A DNA stretch of 64,000 nt from Ramlibacter tataouinensis (GTDB lineage Bacteria > Pseudomonadota > Gammaproteobacteria > Burkholderiales > Burkholderiaceae_C). Below are positions 6,339 through 14,501 of this stretch, piece after piece; the stretch's first letter is position 1; each line of letters starts with the position of its first letter. The stretch lies in NCBI GenBank assembly GCA_002427815.1, contig DIZF01000060.1, positions 48,628 to 112,627 of the forward strand, given 5' to 3'. The notes beneath the pieces are model-generated. The model was given only the letters and a program-made list of their open reading frames with translations. It did no database searches and was not told the DNA's origin. A program made the position numbers and the translations under genes.

Positions 6339-8615
6339 ATGAAAAACAATAACAGGCTCTGGCGCTGGCTGGGCCTCATCTTCGTGCTCTCGTTCGGAGC
6401 GCTCGGCTACCTCGGCTGGCAGATCTATCTGACGGCGCCCCCGATTCCCAAGGCCGTCGTGTCCACCACCGGCGAGGTGGTCTTCACCGGCGAGCAGGTC
6501 CAGAGGGGCCAGCGGGTCTGGCTGTCCAGCGGCGGCCAGCAGCAAGGCAGCGTCTGGGGCCACGGCGCCTACGTGGCGCCGGACTGGTCGGCCGACTGGC
6601 TGCACCGCGAGGCGCTGGCCCTGCAGGCTATCCGCACCCGGGAACTGCGCAAGGCCCAGTCCGCCCTGACGGCGGCGGACCGCGGCGCGATCGATGGGGC
6701 GCTCAAGGAAGAAATGCGGCGCAACACCTATGACGAGGCCAGTGGCACCGTCACGGTATCGCCCGAGCGCGCACAGGCGATCCGCGAAGTGGCAAGCCAC
6801 TACGACGGCCTGTTCGGCAGCAATGCGTCACTCGACGAGCTGCGCGAGCAATACGCCATGACCGAGGACACGGTGAGCGACCGGGCCGACCGCCAGGCGC
6901 TCACGGCCTTCTTCTTCTGGACCTCGTGGGCCGCGGCCACCGACCGTCCGGGAGAAACCGATCTTTCCTACACCAGCAACTGGCCGCACGAGCCGCTGGT
7001 AGGCAACACGATGACGGGCAGCGCGGCCATGTGGTCGATGGTGAGCATCGTTCTGCTGCTCGCCGGCATCGCCGGCATGCTGTGGTTCCACGGCGGCCAG
7101 CAGCACCAGGCCGAGGCCCAGCCGCCCAAGGCCGACCCGCTTCTCGATGCGAAGGCCACGCCTTCGATGAAGGCCACGCGCAAGTACTTCTTCGCCGTGA
7201 TCGGCCTGATGCTGCTGCAGATCGGCATGGGCGCCATCACCGCGCACTACGCCGTGGAAGGGCAGTCCTTCTTCGGCATTCCGCTGGCGCAGGTGCTGCC
7301 TTATGTGATCAGCCGCACCGTGCACACCCAGATCGGCATCTTCTGGATCGCCACCGCGTGGCTTGCGACCGGCCTGTACATCGCGCCGCTGCTCTCGGGA
7401 CGTGAGCCCAAGCTGCAGAAGCTCGGCGTCGACGTGCTGTTCTGGGCGCTGATCGCGATCGTGGTCGGTTCCACGGCCACCGGCTGGCTGGGTACGCTGC
7501 AACATCTGGGACCCAATTTCAGCTTCTGGGTCGGCAACCAGGGCCTCGAGTACACGAGCATGGGTCGCGTCTGGCAGATCCTGCTGTTCGTCGGCCTGCT
7601 GTTCTGGGTGTTCCTGCTGGGCCGTGCCCTGTGGCCCGCGCTCAAGCGCCCTTCGGAAAGCCGCGGCCTGATCGCGATGGTTTTCCTGTCGGCCACCTGC
7701 ATCGGCGGCTTCTACTCGACCTCGCTGGTCTGGGGCCAGAACACACACTATTCGATGATCGAGTACTGGCGCTGGTGGCTGGTGCACCTGTGGGTCGAGG
7801 GCTTCTTCGAAGTGTTCGCCACCGCAGTGGTTGCGCTGATCTTCACCCGCCTGGGTTTGGTGCGCGCCGAAAGCGCCAACCGTGCCATCGTCGCGGAAAC
7901 CATCGTCTTCCTGTTCGGCGGCATTCTCGGCACGCTGCACCACCTGTACTTCACCGGCACGCCGACCTCCATCATCGCCGTGGGTGCCGTGTTCTCGGCG
8001 CTCGAAGTCGTGCCGTTGACGCTGATCGGCCTGGAGGCGCTGCAGACCTATCGCCGGTCGCAGTCGCTGCCCTGGCTGGGCGCCTACAAGTGGGTGGTCA
8101 TGTGCTTTGTCGCCGTGGGCTTCTGGAACACCGTCGGCGCCGGCCTGCTGGGCTTCGCCATCAACCCGCCGGCCTCGCTGTACTACGTGCAGGGCCTGAA
8201 CATGACGGCCGCTCACGGGCACGCTGCGCTGTTCGGGGTCTACGGGATGCTGGGCATCGGCCTGATGCTGTTCTGCCTGCGCGGCCTGTATGCGCGCAAT
8301 CTGCATGCCGACAGCCTGCTCAAGCCCGCCTTCTGGGGCATGAACATCGGGCTGGCCATGATGGTGTTCCTGTCGCTGCTGCCGGCCGGCGTCTACCAGG
8401 CCTGGGCCAGCGTGAGCAAGGGCCTCTGGTATGCCCGCTCGGCTGAGATCATCCACTCGAAGGTGATGGAGACGCTGGTGTGGATGCGCGTTCCCGGCGA
8501 CATCGTGTTCGCCATCGGTGCGCTGTTCCTGGCGCTCTATGCCCTGCGTCTGCTGCGCCGCCCCGGAACGCAGCTCACACCGGGCCTGGCCATGCTGGCC
8601 GGTGCGAAATCCTGA
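6339..8615 (+). CDS. norB: Quinol-dependent nitric oxide reductase, single-subunit qNor type
   Basis: The start is the ATG at 6339 (MKNNNRLWRW), preceded by CAGGAAAGAAAGCG. The 758 residues match the qNor length, with an N-terminal extension of two helices bracketing a periplasmic domain (GGQQQGSVWGHGAYVAPDW) that replaces NorC. The catalytic core follows from about residue 280: VHTQIGIFW and HGHAALFGVYG supply heme and non-heme-iron His ligands, WRWWLVHLWVEGFFEVF gives the FeB His with the conserved Glu, and LHHLYFTGTP the paired His. It reduces two NO to N2O at the inner membrane with quinol electrons. Position behind FNR and NsrR boxes fits NO detoxification or denitrification. Confidence 0.97.
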   Translation: MKNNNRLWRWLGLIFVLSFGALGYLGWQIYLTAPPIPKAVVSTTGEVVFTGEQVQRGQRVWLSSGGQQQGSVWGHGAYVAPDWSADWLHREALALQAIRTRELRKAQSALTAADRGAIDGALKEEMRRNTYDEASGTVTVSPERAQAIREVASHYDGLFGSNASLDELREQYAMTEDTVSDRADRQALTAFFFWTSWAAATDRPGETDLSYTSNWPHEPLVGNTMTGSAAMWSMVSIVLLLAGIAGMLWFHGGQQHQAEAQPPKADPLLDAKATPSMKATRKYFFAVIGLMLLQIGMGAITAHYAVEGQSFFGIPLAQVLPYVISRTVHTQIGIFWIATAWLATGLYIAPLLSGREPKLQKLGVDVLFWALIAIVVGSTATGWLGTLQHLGPNFSFWVGNQGLEYTSMGRVWQILLFVGLLFWVFLLGRALWPALKRPSESRGLIAMVFLSATCIGGFYSTSLVWGQNTHYSMIEYWRWWLVHLWVEGFFEVFATAVVALIFTRLGLVRAESANRAIVAETIVFLFGGILGTLHHLYFTGTPTSIIAVGAVFSALEVVPLTLIGLEALQTYRRSQSLPWLGAYKWVVMCFVAVGFWNTVGAGLLGFAINPPASLYYVQGLNMTAAHGHAALFGVYGMLGIGLMLFCLRGLYARNLHADSLLKPAFWGMNIGLAMMVFLSLLPAGVYQAWASVSKGLWYARSAEIIHSKVMETLVWMRVPGDIVFAIGALFLALYALRLLRRPGTQLTPGLAMLAGAKS

Positions 8616-8684
8616 TCGACGCGGCAGGGCCGGCCCGGTGGCCGGCCCCTTTACTTTGGAAGACAATCACCGGAGCCTTGTGCA

Positions 8685-8939
8685 ATGAACATTCCTATCC
8701 TCGATACCAGTACCGTGCATCCCTTCGACGCCCGCGGCGTGGCCAAGCGCTTCCGCCACGCGGCGATCTTCGGGGCGCTGCAAAGCCTGAACGCCGGCGA
8801 GACCATGCGCTTCGTCAATGACCACGATCCCTTGCCGCTGCTCGCGCAACTGCAGCAAGCCTTCGGCGAGGGCCTGGGCATCAACTACGTGCGACGCGAA
8901 CCCGGCGAAATCGTGATCGATTTCCAGGTGCTCGGCTGA
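8685..8939 (+). CDS. DUF2249 domain protein
   Basis: The 84-residue protein has the compact DUF2249 fold signature: D17-A-R-G at the start, FGALQSLNAGETMRFVNDHD in the middle and GEIVIDFQVLG at the end. It lacks the Cys-rich tail of the paralogue at 6008. It sits 69 bases after norB and 22 bases before nsrR, all on the same strand, so norB is bracketed by two members of this family. A partner or accessory role in NO metabolism is inferred only from this context. Confidence 0.85.
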   Translation: MNIPILDTSTVHPFDARGVAKRFRHAAIFGALQSLNAGETMRFVNDHDPLPLLAQLQQAFGEGLGINYVRREPGEIVIDFQVLG

Positions 8940-8961
8940 ACACGGCAACACCCTCTCTTCC

Positions 8962-9432
8962 ATGAAACTCACCGCCTTTACCGACTACAGCCTGCGCGTG
9001 CTGATCTATCTGGCCGCGCAACCCAAGCGCCGGGCGACGATCGCGGAGATCGCGGCGACGTTCGATGTGTCGGAAAACCATCTGACCAAGGTCGCGCATT
9101 GCCTGGGCAAGGGCGGGTGGCTGGCGAACGTGCGCGGCAAGGGCGGCGGGCTGGAACTGGCAATGCCGCCTGAACTCGTCGGGGTCGGCCGAGTGGTGCG
9201 CGAAACCGAGGGCGTCGCCATGCTGGCCGAGTGTTTCGGCGACGAGGGCAACAATTGCTCCATCGCCAGCATCTGCCGGCTGCGGGGCGTGCTCGGCGAA
9301 GCCGCGAGAGCCTTCTATGCGGTACTGGACCGCTACACCCTGGCCGACCTGGTCCACAACCGGCATTCGCTGGCCAAGGTTCTGTTCACGGAGCGACCGG
9401 TCGCCGCACCGGCTTCCAGGAGGGCGGCATGA
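8962..9432 (+). CDS. nsrR: Rrf2-family nitric oxide-sensing repressor NsrR
   Basis: The 156-residue protein starts with the Rrf2 signature MKLTAFTDYSLRVLIYLA and a winged helix (IAEIAATFDVSENHLTKV, then GGWLANVRGKGGGLELA). Three Cys at residues 91, 99 and 105 (ECFGDEGNNC and SICRLRGVL) are the iron-sulfur ligands of NsrR. NO destroys the cluster and relieves repression. Two NsrR-like palindromes at 4447 and 5958 are the obvious local targets. The stop overlaps the ATG of the next gene. Confidence 0.92.
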   Translation: MKLTAFTDYSLRVLIYLAAQPKRRATIAEIAATFDVSENHLTKVAHCLGKGGWLANVRGKGGGLELAMPPELVGVGRVVRETEGVAMLAECFGDEGNNCSIASICRLRGVLGEAARAFYAVLDRYTLADLVHNRHSLAKVLFTERPVAAPASRRAA

Positions 9433-9800
9433 AGACACTCGACGACTTTGCCAACGAGGATCCGATGGAGCCCAAGCCGCCGTATGCCTACGAAGGTCCG
9501 GAAGCCCTGCGCCAGCCCATCTTCGACGCCCTCACCAAGGTGGTGGATCCGGAGGTGGCGATGAGCATTGTCGACGTCGGGCTGATCTATGGCGTCGAAG
9601 TGACCGCCGAGAAGGTGCATGTGTTGATCACCATGACCTCCGCGGCCTGCCCGGTGACCGATCTCATCGTGGAGGAAGTCGAAACCGAACTGGATCGCAT
9701 CGCGCCGCCCGAGTTGCTGGTGCACGTCGAACTGGCCTGGGATCCGCCATGGACCATGGAGCGGATGAGCCAGCGGGCCCGGCGTTTCATGGGCTGGTGA
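9429..9800 (+). CDS. MIP18/DUF59 family iron-sulfur assembly factor
   Basis: The 123-residue protein begins at the ATG overlapping the nsrR stop (ATGA). The DUF59 domain shows the hallmark VVDPEVAMSIVDVGLIYGV, then the MTSAACPVTDLI segment with the conserved Cys, and a C-terminal LAWDPPWTMERMS. Relatives (SufT, PaaD) help mature or repair iron-sulfur proteins. Linkage with NsrR and NO reductase suggests repair of NO-damaged clusters; that role is inferred. Confidence 0.9.
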   Translation: MKTLDDFANEDPMEPKPPYAYEGPEALRQPIFDALTKVVDPEVAMSIVDVGLIYGVEVTAEKVHVLITMTSAACPVTDLIVEEVETELDRIAPPELLVHVELAWDPPWTMERMSQRARRFMGW

Positions 9801-10942
9801 TGCCGCGTCCCCCGGTTCGCGCTCAACGCGGCTCTTCGGTCGCGGGGATCGCAGCGCGGCCGGTTTTCCTGGTGCTGGTTGCCCTCTCGTTGCTCACCGG
9901 CATCGCGGGCGGCCTGTTGCGCCTAGGGGTCGTGCTTCCGGCCACCCAGAACGCCAACTGGCTGGGCCAGGCGGCCCTGGTCCATGCGGCACTGATGATC
10001 TGCGGCTTTCTGGGCACCGTGATCGGTCTCGAGCGCGCGGTTGCCGTCAAGTTGCGCGCGGCCTTCCTGGGACCGCTGGCGTCGAGCCTGGGCGGGTTGT
10101 GCCTGTTGTCCGGTCAGGCCGGCATCGGCGCCTGGCTGATCGCCGCGGCCTCGGTGGTCTTCACCGGGGTGAACATCGTGGTCGTGCGCCGGCAGTCGGC
10201 ATCGCACACCTGGCTGCTGCTGGCCGGCGCGTTCGCCTGGCTCGTCGGCAACCTGTTGTTCGCGGCGGGGCAGGGCATTGGTGCGACGCTGCCGTGGTGG
10301 TTCGGTTTCCTGGTCATGACGATCGCCGCCGAGCGGCTGGAAATGACCCGCTTGATGCGGCGCCGCCCCGCCGCCCCGATGCTGCTGCTCGCGGTTCTCG
10401 CGGCCATGCTGACGGGTGCCGCCTCATCGTTTGTTTCGCTGCGGCTGGGCGGGGTGCTTTACGGCGTATCCCTGGTGCTGCTGGCGCTGTGGCTGATCAC
10501 GTTCGACATCGCGCGCCGGACCGTGTTCGCACAAGGGCTCAGCCGCTACATGGCGGTGTGCCTGCTCAGCGGCTACGTGTGGCTGGCCGTGGCCGGCGCA
10601 GCCTGGGCCGCCACGGCGCTGGGCCTGCCGTGGCGCGACGCGGCGCTGCACGCGCTGGGTCTGGGCTTCATCTTCAGCATGATCATGGGCCACGGGCCGG
10701 TCATCCTGCCCGCCATCGCGCGGGTCAAGCTGCAGTTCGGCTGGTTCTTCTATGTTCCCCTGGCGGCGCTGCACCTGTCGCTGGCGCTGCGCCTGGGCTG
10801 GGGCGCCGTCGACGCGGCGCAACGCGTCACCGGCGCAACCCTCAACGCCGCATCGATCGCATTGTTCGCCGCCACGGTGGTCGGCGCCGCGATCGTCTGG
10901 CGGATTCAACACGGCGCCGAGGGCGCCAGGAAGAGCACGTGA
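9800..10942 (+). CDS. Multi-pass membrane protein, distant NnrS-like
   Basis: The ATG overlaps the previous stop by one base (TGATG). The 380-residue protein has about twelve hydrophobic helices. Short His-bearing stretches (VHAALMICGFLGTVIGLERA; HALGLGFIFSMIMGHGP) sit where NnrS proteins carry WHAHEMIFGF and HALTVGAIGGMI, so it may be a diverged member of the same superfamily. The next gene is a canonical nnrS, coupled by another one-base overlap. A heme or metal role in the NO response is inferred. Confidence 0.75.
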   Translation: MPRPPVRAQRGSSVAGIAARPVFLVLVALSLLTGIAGGLLRLGVVLPATQNANWLGQAALVHAALMICGFLGTVIGLERAVAVKLRAAFLGPLASSLGGLCLLSGQAGIGAWLIAAASVVFTGVNIVVVRRQSASHTWLLLAGAFAWLVGNLLFAAGQGIGATLPWWFGFLVMTIAAERLEMTRLMRRRPAAPMLLLAVLAAMLTGAASSFVSLRLGGVLYGVSLVLLALWLITFDIARRTVFAQGLSRYMAVCLLSGYVWLAVAGAAWAATALGLPWRDAALHALGLGFIFSMIMGHGPVILPAIARVKLQFGWFFYVPLAALHLSLALRLGWGAVDAAQRVTGATLNAASIALFAATVVGAAIVWRIQHGAEGARKST

Positions 10943-12135
10943 TGGCTGGATTCATGCAAGTCGATGAGCCGCCGCAGCCGGCGCCGCGACCGGAGTTCGC
11001 GCTGTGGCAGCTCGGCTTCCGCCCGTTCTACCTGCTGGCCAGCGCGTTTGCCGCGCTGTCGATCGGATTGTGGGCCTTGCAGTTCTCCGGCTGGCTGAGC
11101 CACCCCTACCTGCAAGGGCCCATCTGGCATGCGCATGAAATGATCTTCGGCTTCGTGCTGGCGGTGGTGGTGGGCTTTCTGTTCACGGCCGGACGCAACT
11201 GGTCGAACCGGCCGACCCCGACCGGTGTCCCGCTCGCCGCGCTGGCCACCCTCTGGCTGGCGGGGCGCGTCCTGGTGCTCACGCCGTTCGGCTGGGCGGC
11301 GGCGGTGGTCAATGCGGCGTTTCCATTGGCGGCCGCCATCGCGCTGGCCATTCCGTTCTTCGCCGCGGGCAACCGGCGCAACTACTTCTTCGTCGCGTTG
11401 CTGGTGATGATGTCCCTGGCTTCGCTGGCGGTACACCTCGACCAGCTCGGGGTGATCCGCTTCCCGGGCTGGATCGGCATCCAGGTCGCGCTGGACATCG
11501 TGCTCTTCATCATCACGGTGATGGGTGGCCGGGTGATCCCGATGTTCACCAACAACGGCGTGCCGGGCGCGAACGCGACGCGCCGGCCGGTGCTGGAAAA
11601 ACTTGCGCTGGGCTCCGTGCTGGTGCTGCTGGCGGCCGACCTGCTGCAGGCCGGCGGGGCCGTGCTGGCACTGCTGGCCATGGTTTGCGCACTGGCGCAA
11701 CTGGCGCGATGGCTGCTGTGGCAGCCCTGGAAGACGCTGCGCGTGCCCGTGGTCTGGGTGCTGCATGTCGCCTACCTCTGGATTCCCGTCCATCTGGTCT
11801 TGCGCGCGCTGTCGGCGCTGGGCTGGCTGGCACCCACGGTGGCCACGCATGCGCTCACCGTCGGAGCGATCGGCGGCATGATCATCGGCATGATGACCCG
11901 CACCGCGCGGGGCCACACCGGCCGGCCGCTGCAGGCCGACGGCTGGGAGATCGCCTGCTATGTGATGGTGCTGCTCGCCGCCCTGGTGCGCGTGTTCCTG
12001 CCGTTGCTGGCCCCGTCCCTGACCCTGCACGCCGTGCTCTGTTCGGCTGCGTTGTGGTCGGGGGCATTCGGGTTGTATGCCGTGCGCTATTGGCCCGTGC
12101 TCACGCGGCCGCGCCTCGACGGCCGGCCGGGCTGA
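10942..12135 (+). CDS. nnrS: NnrS family NO-response membrane protein
   Basis: The 397-residue protein carries the NnrS hallmarks: LWQLGFRPFYLLASAFA near the N-terminus, WHAHEMIFGFVLAVVVGFLFTA, NRRNYFF, GGRVIPMFTNNGVPGA, and HALTVGAIGGMIIGMMTRTARGHTGRPL, spread over about twelve membrane helices. NnrS is a heme- and copper-containing membrane protein that protects against nitrosative stress. It ends the NsrR/FNR operon that starts at 6008; all junctions from nsrR onward overlap by 1-4 bases. Confidence 0.95.
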   Translation: MAGFMQVDEPPQPAPRPEFALWQLGFRPFYLLASAFAALSIGLWALQFSGWLSHPYLQGPIWHAHEMIFGFVLAVVVGFLFTAGRNWSNRPTPTGVPLAALATLWLAGRVLVLTPFGWAAAVVNAAFPLAAAIALAIPFFAAGNRRNYFFVALLVMMSLASLAVHLDQLGVIRFPGWIGIQVALDIVLFIITVMGGRVIPMFTNNGVPGANATRRPVLEKLALGSVLVLLAADLLQAGGAVLALLAMVCALAQLARWLLWQPWKTLRVPVVWVLHVAYLWIPVHLVLRALSALGWLAPTVATHALTVGAIGGMIIGMMTRTARGHTGRPLQADGWEIACYVMVLLAALVRVFLPLLAPSLTLHAVLCSAALWSGAFGLYAVRYWPVLTRPRLDGRPG

Positions 12136-12207
12136 TCGCCTCGGACCGCCAGGAGCGGCTGGTTAGAATCAGTCCCCGCTCGCCACGTCCCCGGACCTCG
12201 AAATTGA

Positions 12208-14436
12208 ATGAGAATTCGCACCCTGCTCGTGCTGATGGCCGCAGCCATCCTGCTGCCGGTCGTCCTGGCGGCGGCGATCGCGCTGGACCAGATCCGCGAA
12301 GGTGAGCGGGCAGCAGCCCTGCGGGGCCTGCGCGAGACGGCCCGGGCCACGTCGCTGATCGTGGACCGCGAGGTGCAGGGATCGCTGTCGGCCCTGAAGG
12401 CTCTGGGTCATTCTCCGTCGCTTCAGCAGGGCGACCTCAAGTCCTTCTATGCCGAAGCGGCGGCGCTCAACCAGTTGCCCGACGTCTGGACTTTCCTGCT
12501 GGACGACAAGGGCGCGCAGGTCCTCAATACGATTGTGCCGTTCGGCACTGCGCTGCCTGCGCCCGCAGCGGCCGAGCGTGCCGCCCGGGCTCTGTCGTCG
12601 GGAAAACCGGTGGTCAGCAACCTGCTGGTCGGACCGGTGACGGGCAAGCTTCTGACCACGGTCAATGTGCCCGCGGCCGTGAGGCCCGGCCAATTCGTGG
12701 TGGGTCAGAACTTCTCCGTGGATCACTGGAAGCGCACGGCGCTGCGGGAGCAGGTGCCATCCGACTGGATCGTGGCGGTGATCGACCAGCAAGGCCGCTT
12801 CATTGCCCGCAGTCACGTGACCGATGAATACCTGGGCAAGGCGGCCCGGCCGGAACTGGTTGCCGCTGCCGCTGCCGCTCCGGACGGCCTGATCCGTCAT
12901 TCGACGCTGGAAAACATCGACAGCTACGACGCCTTCGCGCACTCGTCGCTCACCGGCTGGACCATCGCGGTCGCCGCGCCCGTGGACTCCATCGAAGAGC
13001 CGTCGCGGCGGGCGATGCAGGTGGCGATGCTGGGGCTGGCGGCGGCCTTGGGCGCCGCCCTGCTGGCTGCCGGCCTGCTCGGGCACCGATTGATCCGGGC
13101 CATCGAACGGGCGGGCAAGGCCGCGGTGGCACTGGGACAGGGGCGCAAGCCCCAGGCCGAGCGCTCGCACATCGCCGAAGTGAGCCAGTTGCACCAGTCG
13201 CTGGCCGATGCCGGAACCCTGCTCGATGCGGAACGGCAGTCGCGCCTGGCCGCCGAAGCCGAGCGCGAGCGGTTGTTGCGCAACGAGACCGCCGCCCGCG
13301 AAGCGGCGCAGGCGCAAAACGAGGCCAAGGACCAGTTCCTGGCGATGCTGGGCCACGAACTGCGCAATCCGCTGGCCGCGATCTCGGGCGCCGTCACCTT
13401 GCTGGAACGAGGTGGTGCCGACCAGGCCCGCGCGCCCCATTACCTGGAAATCGTGCGCCGCCAGAACCTGCACCTCGGGCATATTGTGGACGACCTGCTC
13501 GACGTCAGCCGGCTGATGGCGGGCAAGATCATGCTCGAGAAGACGCCGCTGGACATGGCCGATTCGGTGACGCACTGCGTGGAATCGCTGCGCGCTTCCG
13601 AGCAAGGTCGGGGCTACCGGATCGTCGCCCATGTGGAAACCTGTTGGGTCGACGGCGATCCGGTGCGCATCGAGCAGATCCTCAACAATCTGATCACCAA
13701 CGCGCTGAAGTTTTCGCTGCCGGGCGGCCAGATCCGCGTCGACTTGCGCCCCGAGAGCGGGCATGCGGTGGTGACGGTGCGCGACGAAGGAGCCGGCATC
13801 GCTGCCGATCTGCTGGACCGGGTGTTCGAGCCCTTCGTCCAGGGGCCGCCACCGAGCAATCGCGCGCAGAGCGGTCTGGGCATCGGGCTGGCGTTGGTGC
13901 GGCAACTGGTCCTCTTGCACGGCGGCCAGGTGCAAGCCGCCAGCGCCGGGCCCGGGCGGGGCAGTACCTTCAGGTTCTGGTTGCCGGCCATCGAGTCGCC
14001 GACAGAGTCTGCCCTGGACAGCGCGGACCCGCACCGGACCGGGCGGCGGCTTGTCTACGTCGAGGACAACGCCGATGCCCGGATGACGATGGCCGAACTG
14101 CTGCGCGCGCTCGGATACGAGGTGTTCGAAGTCGCCCAGGGCAAGCGCGCCCACGCCGCAGTGCTCGAGCACCAGCCGGACGCCGCCGTGATGGACATCG
14201 GCCTGCCCGACATGGACGGCTACGAGGTGGCCCGGCGCCTGCGCCAGGACCCGGGCACCCGGCATGTTCCACTGATCGCCCTGACCGGCTATGGGCAGTT
14301 GCGCGACAAGGAGCAGGCGGCCCTGGCCGGCTTCGACGCCCACCTCATCAAGCCGGTCGCGCCCGACGCCCTCATCGCCGCCATCGAGGCGGTGGTCGCC
14401 GGTGCAGCTCAAGCGCAGGGCAGCGCCGCATCCTGA
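12208..14436 (+). CDS. Hybrid sensor histidine kinase with receiver domain
   Basis: Of 742 residues, a membrane helix (about 5-25) and a second one (about 272-292) enclose a roughly 240-residue periplasmic sensor region of Cache-like length. A coiled linker rich in Ala/Glu/Arg follows. HisKA has its phosphorylated His at residue 383 (LGHELRNPLAAI). The ATPase has the N box NNLITNALKFS, DEGAGI and GLGIGLAL. A C-terminal receiver has Asp663 (MDIGLPDMDGYEVA) and LIKPV. There is no DNA-binding output, so it signals through another protein. It lies 72 bases after nnrS; a link to NO sensing is possible but unproven. Confidence 0.93.
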   Translation: MRIRTLLVLMAAAILLPVVLAAAIALDQIREGERAAALRGLRETARATSLIVDREVQGSLSALKALGHSPSLQQGDLKSFYAEAAALNQLPDVWTFLLDDKGAQVLNTIVPFGTALPAPAAAERAARALSSGKPVVSNLLVGPVTGKLLTTVNVPAAVRPGQFVVGQNFSVDHWKRTALREQVPSDWIVAVIDQQGRFIARSHVTDEYLGKAARPELVAAAAAAPDGLIRHSTLENIDSYDAFAHSSLTGWTIAVAAPVDSIEEPSRRAMQVAMLGLAAALGAALLAAGLLGHRLIRAIERAGKAAVALGQGRKPQAERSHIAEVSQLHQSLADAGTLLDAERQSRLAAEAERERLLRNETAAREAAQAQNEAKDQFLAMLGHELRNPLAAISGAVTLLERGGADQARAPHYLEIVRRQNLHLGHIVDDLLDVSRLMAGKIMLEKTPLDMADSVTHCVESLRASEQGRGYRIVAHVETCWVDGDPVRIEQILNNLITNALKFSLPGGQIRVDLRPESGHAVVTVRDEGAGIAADLLDRVFEPFVQGPPPSNRAQSGLGIGLALVRQLVLLHGGQVQAASAGPGRGSTFRFWLPAIESPTESALDSADPHRTGRRLVYVEDNADARMTMAELLRALGYEVFEVAQGKRAHAAVLEHQPDAAVMDIGLPDMDGYEVARRLRQDPGTRHVPLIALTGYGQLRDKEQAALAGFDAHLIKPVAPDALIAAIEAVVAGAAQAQGSAAS

Positions 14437-14501
14437 CAAATATGATCTGACGCAACTGGCGCGCGCCTGCCAAAGCGTAAAAATCAGATATCGAAAGACC
14501 C

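Noticed and set aside
6828..8666. 612-codon antisense ORF over norB
   Set aside because: His/Gln/Arg-rich translation without motifs; a shadow of norB.
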